64,000 nt of DNA from Streptomyces albus subsp. albus (GCF_000725885.1 NZ_JODR01000009.1:186001-250000), one strand, 5' to 3'; numbered from the stretch's first letter, positions 25,714 through 36,476 are shown. Numbers and translations are program-made. The notes: generated from the letters alone by a model not told the origin.

Positions 25714-27435
25714 CTACTGCGGGATGACGCCCGTCCGGTAGATCGTGCCGCCGGCGCAGGTGTCGGGCAGCCGGGTGTTCGCTATCGGAGCGCCGCCCTC
25801 CGGGGTGTGCGAGACGACCACGTCGGCGCCGCCGCCCCCGCTGCCGGGGGAACTGCCACCGCCGTCCCCCGCACCGGGCGTGCCCGTACCGCCTCCGCCG
25901 GTGCCGTCCCCGCCGCCGGAGCCGCCGTCGCCCGAGCCGCCGTCCGCGCCACCGGAGGCGTCACCGTCGTACCGGCCGCCCTGCGGCGTGGGCGAACTGC
26001 CACCGCAGCTCCCGTCGGGCACGAAGGCGAACTTCACCACGTACGCCTGGCCGGGCTGGAGCACCACCTCGTCGCGGGCGACGGACGGGTCGCCCAGTCC
26101 GGGTGCCGCGTCCCCCGCGGTGTGGTCCACGACCGCCACCTGGCCGCGCGCCCCACCGCCCTGCACGGAGGCGCCGACGAAGCCCTCGCCGTCCACCGTG
26201 CAGGCGTCGCCGGAGACGTTGGCCACCCGGAAGCTGCCGTAGATCGTGCCCGCGCTGTCCGGCGCCCCCGACTGGGCCGAGCCCTGACCCAGCTGGTCGC
26301 TGCCGCACGTCGGGGCGCTGGCGCTGAGGGTCTCGTTCGGCCCGGCGCTGCCGCTGCCCGGCCCCCCGGACGGTGACGGGTCCGTGTCCCGGTCCCCCTC
26401 GTCGCCCTTGCCCTTCTTCTTGTCCTTGTCGCGGCCGTGCTCGCCGTCGCCCCTGCCGCCGTCCGCGCCGGTCCCCGCCTCGGGGCCGCGCGTCTGGCCG
26501 TGCGTACTGGCGGCGGTCAGCGGATGGTCGTCGTCGCCGCCCCCCGGCATGACGCCGCCGTACAGCAGCGCCGGCACGGCCACCGCGGCGACCAGCACCG
26601 CCGCCACCGCGCCCACGGCCGCCTGCCGACGGTGCGCGCGCCGCGCAGGCACCGCCCGGCGCAGATGGTCCAGCGTCCGGTCCATGCTCTCCGCGGACGG
26701 TTCGATCTCCCGCACCCGGTCCTGCAGCAGCCGCCGGAGAGCGTCCTCCCCGAACCCGGCTCCCGGACCGGCGACGGACCCGGCGGCTTGTGCGGCGTCT
26801 GCGGCGTCGGTGGCCGGGGCCGTCCCGTCGTCGGAGGGCTCCGCCGGGGGCGCGCCCGGCGTCCGTCCCTGAGACGTTTCTTCGCGGGCCGTGCCGTCCT
26901 CACCGGTGCGCTGCTTCTTCCCGCCGGGGGGCGCCGCCGCCTCGGACAGAGGCTCCGTCCCGGACTCGGACGCCGCAGCCCGGGGCCCGCCCGCGCTCTT
27001 GCCGGAGTCCGCGGCGGCCTCGGGCACGTCCGGGGTGCCCTCGCCTGCGTCCTCCGCGTCCGCAGCGCTGGCCGCCTCCGTGGCGGGGACCGCCTCCGCG
27101 GCGGTGGCCGCCTCCATGGCGGGCCGTAGCTCTTGCGGGGGACCCGCTCCCTTCGCCGCCGACGGCGTCCGCGGCGGCTCCGCAGTGTCCCCGGGCTCTT
27201 CCCGCGCGGACTCGGAACCGGCGGACTCCGCACCGGCGGTCTCCGTCCCGGCGGACTCCGAACCCGCCGTCCCCGCACCGGCGGTCTCCGCACCGCCCGG
27301 GGTGCCCTCCCCGCCGGCGGCTCTTTCTCCGCGCGGGGCCTTTTCGTCGCCCGCGGGGCCCGCGCCGCGGGGGGCCCTCTCCTCGCGCCCGCCGGCGTTC
27401 TCACCGGGCGGGTCCGTGCGCTCGCGCTCACTCAT
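25714..27435 (-). CDS. Membrane protein co-transcribed with ECF sigma factor
   Basis: 573-residue protein of unknown function. It has a ~240-residue disordered Glu/Ala/Gly/Pro-rich N-terminus, a short folded stretch (FGEDALRRLLQDRVREIEPSAESMDRTLDHLRRAVPARR), one TM helix at about 272-295, then a Gly/Asp-rich linker and an extracytoplasmic domain with Cys residues (CGSDQLGQG, DACTVDGEGFVG, CGGSSP, CAGGTIY). ATG 27435 overlaps the sigma-factor stop. The position and topology suggest an anti-sigma-like membrane partner, but it lacks a recognisable zinc anti-sigma motif; that role is inference. Confidence 0.8.
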   Translation of the reverse strand: MSERERTDPPGENAGGREERAPRGAGPAGDEKAPRGERAAGGEGTPGGAETAGAGTAGSESAGTETAGAESAGSESAREEPGDTAEPPRTPSAAKGAGPPQELRPAMEAATAAEAVPATEAASAADAEDAGEGTPDVPEAAADSGKSAGGPRAAASESGTEPLSEAAAPPGGKKQRTGEDGTAREETSQGRTPGAPPAEPSDDGTAPATDAADAAQAAGSVAGPGAGFGEDALRRLLQDRVREIEPSAESMDRTLDHLRRAVPARRAHRRQAAVGAVAAVLVAAVAVPALLYGGVMPGGGDDDHPLTAASTHGQTRGPEAGTGADGGRGDGEHGRDKDKKKGKGDEGDRDTDPSPSGGPGSGSAGPNETLSASAPTCGSDQLGQGSAQSGAPDSAGTIYGSFRVANVSGDACTVDGEGFVGASVQGGGARGQVAVVDHTAGDAAPGLGDPSVARDEVVLQPGQAYVVKFAFVPDGSCGGSSPTPQGGRYDGDASGGADGGSGDGGSGGGDGTGGGGTGTPGAGDGGGSSPGSGGGGADVVVSHTPEGGAPIANTRLPDTCAGGTIYRTGVIPQ

Positions 27436-28106
27436 GACGCGGTCTCCATGGCGGTGCGCAGGGCGGCGATGCCGCGCGAACCGTACGCCTTCACGGAGCC
27501 GAGGGAGAGTCCGAGCACCTCGGCCACCTGAGCCTCGGTCATGTCGGCGAAATACCGCAGTACCAGCACCTCGCGCTGGCGCCGCTGCAAACCACGCATC
27601 GCCTTTATCAACTGATCCCGTTCGAGCTGTTCGTAGGCCCCCTCCTCGGCGCTCGCCATGTCGGGCATCGGCTTGGAGAGCAGCTTCAGCCCGAGGATGC
27701 GGCGGCGCAGCGCGGAGCGGGAGAGGTTCACGACCGTCTGCCTGAGATAGGCGAGGGTCTTCTCGGGGTCGCGGACGCGTTTGCGCGCCGAGTGGACGCG
27801 GATGAACGCCTCCTGGACGACGTCCTCGCAGGAAGCCGTGTCGTCGAGCAGGAGCGCCGCGAGTCCGAGCAGGGACTTGTAATGGGCGCGGTAGGTCTCG
27901 GTCAGATGATCGACTGTGGTGCCCGGTGCCATCGCCTCGTCAGTGTCCCCACCCTGTGCGAGACCCGGTGAGAGCGGGCGCGTGGGGCGCGCGGCGGCAG
28001 ACCAGGGCGCGATCACCGGCATGCCTCCGCCCACAGGCAGCGCTCCGGCGCGTGCGACGGGTCGGGGGCGGCCAGGGGCCGTTGCGATTCCGAGTACCTC
28101 TGCCAC
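27432..28106 (-). CDS. ECF RNA polymerase sigma factor, SigE family
   Basis: 224-residue extracytoplasmic-function sigma factor. Region 2 (YRAHYKSLLGLAALLLDDTASCEDVVQEAFIRVH) and region 4 (GLQRRQREVLVLRYFADMTEAQVAEVLGLSLGSVKAYGSRGIAAL) are clear. The first ~60 residues are a Pro/Ala-rich extension. GTG 28106 is taken because the start VAEVLGIATAP looks like homologues; ATG 27932 at MAPGTTVDHL is the main alternative. Translationally coupled to the downstream membrane protein gene (4-bp overlap). Confidence 0.85.
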   Translation of the reverse strand: MAEVLGIATAPGRPRPVARAGALPVGGGMPVIAPWSAAARPTRPLSPGLAQGGDTDEAMAPGTTVDHLTETYRAHYKSLLGLAALLLDDTASCEDVVQEAFIRVHSARKRVRDPEKTLAYLRQTVVNLSRSALRRRILGLKLLSKPMPDMASAEEGAYEQLERDQLIKAMRGLQRRQREVLVLRYFADMTEAQVAEVLGLSLGSVKAYGSRGIAALRTAMETAS

Positions 28107-28418
28107 GCCTGTTTGACACGTTTCCCCCCGTCAGGGTTGTACGCGACAGGCACTGTGCGGAAAAACACACCACATGCCGTCATACACACATCTCTCAGTC
28201 TTCAAGAAAGCCCCGTTGATGCAGTGTCCGCTCCGGCGCCCGGGCACGCTCCCCCCTGGCTTCCCGGGCCTGGCCGCCCGGGACCGGGTGGGTCCGGAGG
28301 AAACAATGACGCTCCCCGGCCGCCTGCCGGTTGCAGGCGGGCGGGGAGCGTCATTCTCCGTCAGCGGGTACCGCCGTGGCCAGTGGCCCCGGGGTACCGG
28401 TACGTGCGCGCGCTGCGG
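28107..28418. other. Gap between aspartokinase and sigma-factor genes
   Basis: 312 bases. It holds the long aspartokinase terminator (28305-28355) and the sigma-factor promoter region. No small gene is visible. Aspartate-semialdehyde dehydrogenase, which follows aspartokinase in many actinobacteria, is not here. Confidence 0.6.
28305..28355 (-). terminator. Long hairpin terminator after aspartokinase
   Basis: 23-bp stem with one mismatch: arms 28305-28327 (AATGACGCTCCCCGG...) and 28333-28355, loop CGGTT. It starts 64 nt past the aspartokinase stop and separates that transcript from the sigma-factor operon. Confidence 0.88.
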
Positions 28419-29699
<1,281 letters not shown>

Positions 29700-29987
29700 G
29701 TGTGCTCGCTCCTCGAATCATTTCCCGGGACCCCGGCGCTCCGCGCGACACTGCCCGGAATGATGGGATCCACTGATCGGCTCAGTGTAACGACCGGGCG
29801 GAATCCGCACCCGCCCGGCAGACCCCTGCCCGCCCGACCGCGGATGACACGAAAACGTGACCGTGCTCACGCGCATACCGGACACCGCGCACCGCACCCG
29901 CGTGCGCGCTCCGGGAGCCACGACGGGCTAACGCAACCCCGCCCGGTGCCGCCCGAACGAGGCGGCCGGCACACAGCGAGACGGCCC

Positions 29988-30656
29988 TCAGCCGCGTTTG
30001 AGGCCCAGTGGGGCGGCGATCTCCTCCGCCATCACCGCGCCGGCCTCCGCCTCCAGGGAGCCGTCGCCGTCCTCGTCGGCGGCGTTGCTGTCGGTGTCCA
30101 GACCGTCCAGCTCCTCCAGCGGCTTGTCCAGCCGGACGTGCGCCACCAGGGACTGGAGGGCGCGCAGGGCGGCCGAGGCGGTGGGGCCCCAGTTCGACAG
30201 GTAGGAGAACTGCCACCACCACAGGGCCTCGCTCACCCGGCCCGCGCGGTAGTGGGCCATGCCGTGCCGCAGATCGGTGACCACGTCGGCCAGGTCGTCC
30301 GAGATCCGGCAGGGGACGGGCGTGGCCCGCGGCACGTACGGGTCGAAGACCTCCGAGTAGACGTCCACCGGGTCCAGCAGCGCGGCGAGCCGCTCACGCA
30401 GCTCGTCCACGTCCGGCTCGGGGCCCACGTCCGGCTCGTACCGCTCGTCCGGGACGATGTCCTCGTGCGCGCCCAGCCGGCCGCCCGCCAGCAGGAGCTG
30501 CGAGACCTCCAGCAGGAGGTACGGGACGGCACTGTCGGGCTCGTCGCCCTTGGCGACCTCGGTGACCGAGACGATGAAACTCTCGATCTGGTCGCTGATC
30601 TGGACGGCGAAGTCGTCCGGGTTGTCGGTGATGGTGTTCAGCGTCGCATCGGACAT
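29988..30656 (-). CDS. DUF5063 domain protein
   Basis: 222-residue acidic soluble protein of the DUF5063 family, typically found beside recR in streptomycetes. Visible blocks: DDFAVQISDQIESFIVSVTEVAKG at the N-terminus and VVTDLRHGMAHYRAGRVSEALWWWQFSYLSNWGPTASAALRALQSLVA. Function unknown. ATG 30656 follows an AGAGG site; the stretch upstream in the same frame looks non-coding. It starts 78 bp after recR on the same strand, so probable operon. Confidence 0.88.
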   Translation of the reverse strand: MSDATLNTITDNPDDFAVQISDQIESFIVSVTEVAKGDEPDSAVPYLLLEVSQLLLAGGRLGAHEDIVPDERYEPDVGPEPDVDELRERLAALLDPVDVYSEVFDPYVPRATPVPCRISDDLADVVTDLRHGMAHYRAGRVSEALWWWQFSYLSNWGPTASAALRALQSLVAHVRLDKPLEELDGLDTDSNAADEDGDGSLEAEAGAVMAEEIAAPLGLKRG

Positions 30657-30733
30657 CGGGCAACCTCTCCCCTGTGGAGTCCCCTGGAGCCATCCCCCGG
30701 CGGGATCACCCCTCGTCGGCTCGTCCCCTCGGC

Positions 30734-31333
30734 TCACACGTCAAGGAGCCGCCTTCCCTCGAAGGCCCGCCCCAGGGTGACCTCGTCCGCGTACTCCAGG
30801 TCCCCCCCGACGGGAAGCCCGCTGGCCAGCCTCGTCACCTTCAGGCCCATCGCGGAGACCATCCGGGCCAGGTACGTGGCCGTCGCCTCGCCCTCCAGGT
30901 TCGGGTCCGTGGCGAGGATCAGCTCGGTGACCGACCCGTCGGCGAGCCGTGCCAGCAGCTCCCGTATCCGCAGATCGTCGGGGCCGACCCCCTCGATGGG
31001 ACTGATCGCCCCGCCCAGCACGTGGTACCGGCCGCGGAACTCGCGGGTCCGCTCGATCGCGACGACGTCCTTGGGCTCCTCGACCACACAGATGACCGAC
31101 GGGTCACGGCGCGGATCGAGACAGACCCGGCACTGCTCCTCCTGCGCGACGTTCCCGCACACCGCGCAGAACCTGACCTTCTCCTTGACCTCGGTCAGCG
31201 CACTCGCCAGCCGCCGCACATCGGTGGGCTCGGCCTGCAGGATGTGGAAGGCGATCCGCTGCGCGCTCTTGGGACCGACGCCGGGCAGCCTGCCCAGCTC
31301 GTCGATGAGGTCCTGGACCACGCCTTCGTACAC
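30734..31333 (-). CDS. recR: Recombination mediator protein RecR
   Basis: 199-residue RecR, part of the RecFOR pathway that loads RecA at gaps. The HhH motif ([22 protein letters not shown]), the Cys4 zinc finger ([16 protein letters not shown]) and the Toprim domain ([33 protein letters not shown]) are all present at normal length. ATG 31333 gives the exact family start. An array of 11-bp repeats lies upstream at 31405-31450. Confidence 0.97.
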   Translation of the reverse strand: MYEGVVQDLIDELGRLPGVGPKSAQRIAFHILQAEPTDVRRLASALTEVKEKVRFCAVCGNVAQEEQCRVCLDPRRDPSVICVVEEPKDVVAIERTREFRGRYHVLGGAISPIEGVGPDDLRIRELLARLADGSVTELILATDPNLEGEATATYLARMVSAMGLKVTRLASGLPVGGDLEYADEVTLGRAFEGRRLLDV

Positions 31334-31404
31334 GGACGGCTCCTGCCTGCGCTCACTCGCTGGTCCCCGGCGCCCGCGGGACGCCGAGCACGACTCGTTT
31401 CCTC

Positions 31405-31450
31405 GGTACTTCAGTACTTCGTCAGTACTCCGCCAGTACTTCCTCAGTAC
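31405..31450. repeat. 11-bp phased direct repeats (AGTACT series) upstream of recR
   Basis: AGTACT hexamers at 31413, 31424 and 31435 and AGTAC at 31446, exactly 11 bp apart, with a GGTACT at 31405. The unit is AGTACTYCSYC. It lies 72-117 bp before the recR start in a gap of about 300 bases between ybaB and recR that is otherwise unremarkable GC-rich DNA. Confidence 0.8.
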
Positions 31451-31631
31451 GGTAATGGCCCCCGCGGGCCACCACTAGCCGCTCAGCCCCACCGCCCGGC
31501 CCGGCCCCCGCCCGCCTTCGGGCCCGGGGCCGGGGGCTGGACCTGGGCCCGGGAGACGCAGCGGCCCGCGAACGGCGGGGCCGCCGGCGACAGGGGCAGA
31601 TCCGTCTGCGACAGGGGCAGGGCCGTCGGCC

Positions 31632-31967
31632 TCAGAACGGCAGGCCCGGCATTCCGCCCATGCCCTGCGCGAGCGGTCCCAGCTTCTGCTGCTGCAACTC
31701 GCTCGCCGCGCTGTTCGCGTCACGGACCGCCGCCAGCACCAGGTCGGCGAGGGTCTCGGTGTCGTCCGGGTCCACGGCCTTCGGGTCGATGACGAGCCTC
31801 ATCAGCTCGCCGGAACCGCTGACGGTCGCCTTCACCAGGCCACCACCGGCCGTGCCCTCGACGGACGCCTCGGCCAGCTCCTGCTGCGCCGTGGTCAGAT
31901 CCTGCTGCATCTTCTGCGCCTGCTGCAGCAACTGCTGCATGTCAGGCTGTCCACCACCGGGAATCAC
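31632..31967 (-). CDS. YbaB/EbfC nucleoid-associated protein
   Basis: 111-residue DNA-binding protein of the YbaB/EbfC family. [46 protein letters not shown] is the family signature; the C-terminus is Gly/Met rich. GTG 31967 gives the usual [14 protein letters not shown] start. It sits between dnaX and recR, the usual place. Confidence 0.95.
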   Translation of the reverse strand: MIPGGGQPDMQQLLQQAQKMQQDLTTAQQELAEASVEGTAGGGLVKATVSGSGELMRLVIDPKAVDPDDTETLADLVLAAVRDANSAASELQQQKLGPLAQGMGGMPGLPF

Positions 31968-32102
31968 GATCGCTCCTGGCTCACTAGACGCCGTACTGAA
32001 CGCTCCCGAGCCTACGTGCTCCCGCCCTCGTGGGGCGGCCCCTCCCCGGAACCCGGTGACGGGCTCCGGAGCGGGCCCCCGATCGCGGGCTCTGGCGGCT
32101 GC

Positions 32103-34430
32103 TCACTCGTGCTGGAACTCCTCGATGACCGTCGCACCGAGTTCGCGGACGATCAGGTCGTGGCCCGAGAGCGCCGAGTCGTCCAGATCGGGGTCGTCCT
32201 CCGCGGGCATGTCGTCCTCCAGCCCCACCCCGCCGGAGACGGGCGACGCCGCAGGAGCCGGTGCCGCCGGGCGCTGCGCCTCCGGTGCCGGCGCCGGAGC
32301 GGGCACCGGGGCCGGTGCCGCGGCCGTGGGCGCGGGCCCCGCCTGGGACGACGGGCCCGGAGCCGGCTGGGGCGCCGACCACTGCTGGGGCGGCCCCGCC
32401 GCGGCCGGCGCGGCCACCGCGCTGCGGGCGCCGGCTCCGCCCCCCGTCGCGCCGGGCCCCGCACCGAAACCGGGGCCCGGCCCGCTAGGGCCCCCGGGAC
32501 CACCGCCGCTGCCGCCACCGGACGGGTCGACCAGCGCCTCCACCTGCCACTGCACGCCAAGCGCGTCGTTGAGCGCCTGCCGCAGCACCTCGTCGCTGCC
32601 ACCGTTGCAGAAGCTGTCGCGGGCCCCCGCGTTCGGGAAGCCGACCTGGAGCGTCTTGCCGTCGAAGCCGACGACCTGCGCGTTCTGGCTGAGCAGGATC
32701 CAGGTGAAGCGCCGCCGGTTCTTGACGGCCTCCAGGATCTGCGGCCACATCTGCCGGATCTGCGCCGGATCCCCGCCGCCTGCGGGTGCGGACGAGACGG
32801 GGGCGGGCGGCGCGGCCGGCGGCTGCGCGGCGGGGGGCGGGCCCGCCGGGGCCTCGCCCGCAGGCGGACCGGCGGGGGCACCGCTGCCCGGTGCGGTCGC
32901 GCCGGGCCAGGCACCGGGACGGCGCCCGGCCCCGCCGGCACCGCCCGTACCGGCACCGCCACCGGGCCCCGTACCGCCCGGCCAGGCGCCGGGCCGGCGG
33001 CCCGGCTCGGCGGCACCGCCTCCGGCGGCCGGAGCCGGGGCCGACGGGGCCGCCGCGGCCGGGGCAGAAGCGGGCTGCGAGGGGGCGGGTGCCGGGGCGG
33101 CGTACCCCGCGTCCGCCGCCGGCGCCCCGGCGTCCGGGCCCGCTCCAGCGCCGGGCGGCACGGGCGCACCACCAGCGGGCACCGAGGCGGGCGCAGGGGC
33201 ACCAGCAGGGGCGGGCGCACCGGCCGCGGGGCCGCCCGCGCCGGGTGCACCGCCGCCCACCGCTCCCAGGGCGACGCCGCGCTCCAGCCGGTCCAGCCGG
33301 GCCTGCACGGAGCGCTCGTCCCCGTACGTGGCGGGCAGCAGGACCCGGGCGCAGATCAGTTCCAGTTGCAGCCGGGGCGCGGTGGCACCGCGCATCTCCG
33401 TGAGCCCCGTGTTGACGATGTCGGCGGCGCGGCTCAGCTCGGCGGCGCCGAAGACCTCCGCCTGGGCCCGCATCCGCTCGATGACGTCGCCCGGGGCGTC
33501 GATCAGCGTCTTCTCGACCGCGTCGGGCACCGCTGCGAGGATCACCAGGTCCCGCAGCCGCTCCAGCAGATCGGTGACGAACCGGCGGGGGTCGTGGCCG
33601 CCCTCGATGACGCGGTCGATCACCTCGAAGACCCGCGCCCCGTCACCGGCGGCGAAGGCGTCCACGATGTCGTCGAGCAGGGCGCTGTCGGTGTACCCGA
33701 GGAGCGCGGTGGCCATGGCGTACGTCACACCGTCCTCGCCAGCGCCGGCGAGGAGTTGGTCCATGACGGACATCGAGTCACGCACGGAGCCGGCTCCGGC
33801 CCGCACGGCGAGCGGCAGCACCGACTCCTCGACGGGGATGTTCTCGCGCTCGCAGACCTCGGCCAGGTAGTCCCGCAGGGTCCCCGGCGGGACGAGCCGG
33901 AACGGGTAGTGGTGCGTACGCGACCGGATGGTCCCGATGACCTTCTCCGGCTCCGTCGTCGCGAAGATGAACTTCAGATGCTCGGGCGGCTCCTCGACGA
34001 CCTTCAGCAGCGCGTTGAACCCCGCGGGGGTCACCATGTGCGCCTCGTCGACGATGTAGATCTTGTACCGGCTCGACGCCGGGCCGAAGAACGCCTTCTC
34101 CCGCAGCTCGCGGGCGTCGTCCACACCACCGTGCGAGGCGGCGTCGATCTCGATGACGTCGATCGAGCCGGGCCCGTTCCGCGCCAGGTCACGGCACGAC
34201 TGGCACTCCCCGCAGGGCGTGGGCGTCGGCCCCTGCTCGCAGTTGAGGCAGCGGGCCAGGATCCGCGCGCTGGTCGTCTTCCCGCAGCCGCGCGGACCAC
34301 TGAACAGATACGCGTGGTTGACGCGGTTGTTGCGCAGCGCCTGCTGCAACGGGTCGGTCACATGCTGTTGCCCGATGACCTCCGCGAAGGTCTCGGGGCG
34401 GTAGCGGCGGTACAGGGCGAGGGACGACAC
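32103..34430 (-). CDS. dnaX: DNA polymerase III subunit gamma/tau
   Basis: 775-residue clamp-loader ATPase. Start SSLALYRRYRPETFAEVIGQ; Walker A GPRGCGKT at residues 45-52; zinc-binding Cys at 61, 64, 73, 76 and 79 (CLNCEQ...CGECQSC); Walker B DEAHM; C-terminal tau-like folded region RQMWPQILEAVKNRRRFTWILLSQNAQVVGFDGKTLQVGF. Between these lies a ~200-residue Pro/Ala/Gly-rich linker, and a second low-complexity stretch follows. GTG 34430 gives the family N-terminus. No slippery sequence for a gamma form is apparent. Confidence 0.95.
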   Translation of the reverse strand: MSSLALYRRYRPETFAEVIGQQHVTDPLQQALRNNRVNHAYLFSGPRGCGKTTSARILARCLNCEQGPTPTPCGECQSCRDLARNGPGSIDVIEIDAASHGGVDDARELREKAFFGPASSRYKIYIVDEAHMVTPAGFNALLKVVEEPPEHLKFIFATTEPEKVIGTIRSRTHHYPFRLVPPGTLRDYLAEVCERENIPVEESVLPLAVRAGAGSVRDSMSVMDQLLAGAGEDGVTYAMATALLGYTDSALLDDIVDAFAAGDGARVFEVIDRVIEGGHDPRRFVTDLLERLRDLVILAAVPDAVEKTLIDAPGDVIERMRAQAEVFGAAELSRAADIVNTGLTEMRGATAPRLQLELICARVLLPATYGDERSVQARLDRLERGVALGAVGGGAPGAGGPAAGAPAPAGAPAPASVPAGGAPVPPGAGAGPDAGAPAADAGYAAPAPAPSQPASAPAAAAPSAPAPAAGGGAAEPGRRPGAWPGGTGPGGGAGTGGAGGAGRRPGAWPGATAPGSGAPAGPPAGEAPAGPPPAAQPPAAPPAPVSSAPAGGGDPAQIRQMWPQILEAVKNRRRFTWILLSQNAQVVGFDGKTLQVGFPNAGARDSFCNGGSDEVLRQALNDALGVQWQVEALVDPSGGGSGGGPGGPSGPGPGFGAGPGATGGGAGARSAVAAPAAAGPPQQWSAPQPAPGPSSQAGPAPTAAAPAPVPAPAPAPEAQRPAAPAPAASPVSGGVGLEDDMPAEDDPDLDDSALSGHDLIVRELGATVIEEFQHE

Positions 34431-34674
34431 GCCCCCGACGATATAGGCGCCCACCGACAACCGCCGCCACGTGGCGTACCCCACACCCCCGACCCGCCGC
34501 CCCGGCCGGCCCCGTCAGCCCCCATCGGCCGCATCCTGCCCCGCCGGGCCCGTCAGTCCCCATCGGCCCCATCAACCCCAGAGGGACCGCCGGCCCCGCC
34601 AGCTTCCTCGGCCCCATCAGTGCCGCCGATCCCGCCGGCCCCCGCGGCCCCGTATCGCCCCCGGACATGCGAAC

Positions 34675-34760
34675 GCCCCCCACGCACCCGCCAGAGCCGA
34701 CCTACCCTTGCTGCCTTCCGGCCCTGGGGGAGTTCAGTCAGTTAGCGCCACGTGAGGGGC
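34675..34760 (-). ncRNA. ffs: Signal recognition particle RNA (small bacterial SRP RNA)
   Basis: Minus-strand sequence contains the conserved apical domain CCGGAAGGCAGCAAGGG with flanks pairing into the SRP hairpin (CTCCCCCAGGGCC / GGTAGGTCGGCTCTGGCGGG). The outer stem GCCCCTCACG (at 34760) pairs with CGTGGGGGGC (ending 34675), with one G-T pair. Location directly upstream of dnaX is typical of streptomycetes. Ends are estimated from the stem. Confidence 0.92.
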
Positions 34761-34871
34761 TGCCGCCAGCCTACCCGATCCCCCGCGCCCCCGACGACCT
34801 CCCTCCCCCGCCCACCCCACCTCGGGGTACGCGTTCGCGAGCACCCCTGAACGTCTTGTATTGTTCTCGGC

Positions 34872-34956
34872 GGAGGATTCGCCTAGTGGCCTAGGGCGCA
34901 CGCTTGGAAAGCGTGTTGGGGGCAACCCCTCACGAGTTCGAATCTCGTATCCTCCG
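34872..34956 (+). tRNA. tRNA-Ser (anticodon GGA)
   Basis: 85-nt type II tRNA: acceptor GGAGGAT (34872-34878) / ATCCTCC (34949-34955), discriminator G, anticodon loop TTGGAAA giving GGA (reads TCC, serine), and a long variable arm (TTGGGGGCAACCCCT). CCA is not encoded. Serine tRNAs are common integration targets, and the DNA after this one is of unusual composition. Confidence 0.96.
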
Positions 34957-35281
34957 CCCAGCCTTCACCGGGCTGAACGTAGGGCCCCACCGCCTCGGCG
35001 GTGGGGCCCTACGTCGTTCGGAGCCTCTGCCTCACTTTCCCCACCGACTCGGGGAGACCAGGCAGGGAAGCACGTCACAGACGCGCTGCGGCCCTACCAC
35101 CGCCCCGGCCCGCCGGGCTCGCTCCGGCGAACACGGTCAACCCGCCGAGCCACGAGGCCGACTCCGGGGCGTGTGCCACTGGCAACACTCGTCGCCCGAG
35201 CCATGCGGTGAGTTCCGGCTCCCCCACCTGACCCAGATACGTGGGCTCCGCTCGTGATGACTCCGGGCTGTTCGACGGCTG
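34957..35281. other. Gap after tRNA-Ser
   Basis: 325 bases with the strong hairpin at 34978-35013. Beyond that no gene or clear signal is seen; no second copy of the tRNA 3' end (an attachment-site repeat) was found in the window. Confidence 0.5.
34978..35013 (+). terminator. Terminator after tRNA-Ser
   Basis: Perfect 17-bp inverted repeat, arms 34978-34994 (CGTAGGGCCCCACCGCC) and 34997-35013, very short loop. It lies 22 nt after the tRNA. Confidence 0.85.
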
Positions 35282-35884
35282 TTACGTCTTCCCACGGCGT
35301 GACAACGGCACAGCACGGAGTTGCAGCCCCTCGGATTGGACGACTGAGCGAGGACGGCGGCGCTGGGGAAACTCCGCGTCCGATGCGATCGCAGCCGGGT
35401 TCCGGCGCAACACCAACCGCAGCCGGCCGTTGACAGGCACGAGCTGAGGCTCGACATGCCCCTTGATGATCAGACTGTCGACGGCCTGGGGATGTAGCAG
35501 TTGCATCACCCGTAGGGCCTTCTCACCCGACGACCCGTTGCAGATGCCCGACAAGGCGTCGACCATCGCGTGATGCGCCTTGTGGAGAGTCTGCTTCTTG
35601 CAGCCGCAGGCTTCAGCGGCCTTCTGCCACGTGCCTCCGCGCGCGAGGAGCTCGGCGATCAGCAACGCACGCTGAGCCTTGATCTCCTTTTCCAAGGCTG
35701 AGAGTCGGCTGAGCGCGCCCAGCAGCTCCTCCAGCGCGCTCACACTTGAGGGGCTGACGCGTTCACGCATGCGCTGGATCGCCTCACGCAGCGCTCGCGC
35801 CCCGAGCGGGAGTTCGAGTCCGTCTCCGTACGACGCCGGATTCCCGTCGAAGTGCGAGGGCCCAGTCCACCCCCGGTCACCCAT
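35282..35884 (-). CDS. Hypothetical protein with helix-turn-helix-like segment
   Basis: 200-residue protein without a family assignment. A helical stretch (ALREAIQRMRERVSPSSVSALEELLGALSRLSALEKEIKAQRALLIAELLARGG) leads into TWQKAAEACGCKKQTLHKAHHAM at about residues 90-112, which has helix-turn-helix spacing, so it may bind DNA. The base composition is less GC-biased than neighbouring core genes. It is the first gene of the segment after tRNA-Ser. The ATG at 35884 is the furthest plausible start. Confidence 0.65.
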   Translation of the reverse strand: MGDRGWTGPSHFDGNPASYGDGLELPLGARALREAIQRMRERVSPSSVSALEELLGALSRLSALEKEIKAQRALLIAELLARGGTWQKAAEACGCKKQTLHKAHHAMVDALSGICNGSSGEKALRVMQLLHPQAVDSLIIKGHVEPQLVPVNGRLRLVLRRNPAAIASDAEFPQRRRPRSVVQSEGLQLRAVPLSRRGKT

Positions 35885-36290
35885 CCGTCAAAAATAACTG
35901 ACAGCCTCCGGCCACAGCCCAATGAAATCCAGCCGTTACCCCACCGCATCGGTGGCTGATCACGCGCTGCCAAAACTGCACTTCAACCGCCAGGTTGGCG
36001 ACTCACAGGGCTGATCCGACCAGTAGTGATCCAGACAGTCGCGACGGCGAGTGTTGTCAAGCGAGCTATGCCGTGCTCCTCGGCCATGAACTCCTGTGTC
36101 GCGGCTGACAGTTAGCCTCAACATCACGTGGAGGCTGGCCGACGGCACAAACGCCGACGGCCCCCGATGGCGCGGGAGCCGTCTCCACCTTCTCCTGCAC
36201 TGGGAAGGTTCACTTGACTTTGACAGTAGGGCACTTGGGGCCCCTCCGACAAGACGTAATCGTGCACTCTCTCGCCCGGGGAGGGCGCCT
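35885..36290. other. Gap of about 400 bases in the tRNA-Ser segment
   Basis: Lower GC than the core chromosome. Frames on both strands stay open for 100-130 codons but have no family resemblance or ribosome-binding sites; nothing firm is seen except the promoter side of the small membrane protein gene at 36291. Confidence 0.5.
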
Positions 36291-36476
36291 GTGACGATCC
36301 CTTCGAGCGCGTGGGCTGCGATCGCTCTGGTAGTTCCCCTGACGCTCCTGACCGTGGTGATCGGCCTGATATGGCTCATCGGAGCCGTCGTTCCGCCAGT
36401 GCGTCAGTACGCCCTCGATGTGGGTAGGCAGACGACAGGGATGCTCCGAGCGCTGTCCTTCCGTTCCTCTCGTTGA
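36291..36476 (+). CDS. Small single-pass membrane protein
   Basis: 61-residue protein. GTG 36291 is preceded by GGGGAGG with a 6-nt spacer, the best site in the area. The sequence is dominated by one TM helix at about 6-30 (WAAIALVVPLTLLTVVIGLIWLIGAVV), then a short amphipathic tail (PPVRQYALDVGRQTTGMLRAL). Function unknown. It is isolated between two minus-strand genes. Confidence 0.6.
   Translation: MTIPSSAWAAIALVVPLTLLTVVIGLIWLIGAVVPPVRQYALDVGRQTTGMLRALSFRSSR

Noticed and set aside
29771..29787. CACTGA-TCGGC-TCAGTG inverted repeat upstream of aspartokinase
   Set aside because: Perfect but short (6 bp arms), and no partner site or regulator context; not enough to call an operator.
32103..34430. 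Programmed frameshift in dnaX
   Set aside because: No A- or G-rich slippery heptamer with a following stem was seen; high-GC actinomycetes are not known to need it.
35960..36379. A 139-codon minus-strand frame in the tRNA-Ser segment
   Set aside because: No ribosome-binding site and Arg/Ser-rich sequence without structure; it overlaps the better supported small membrane protein gene.
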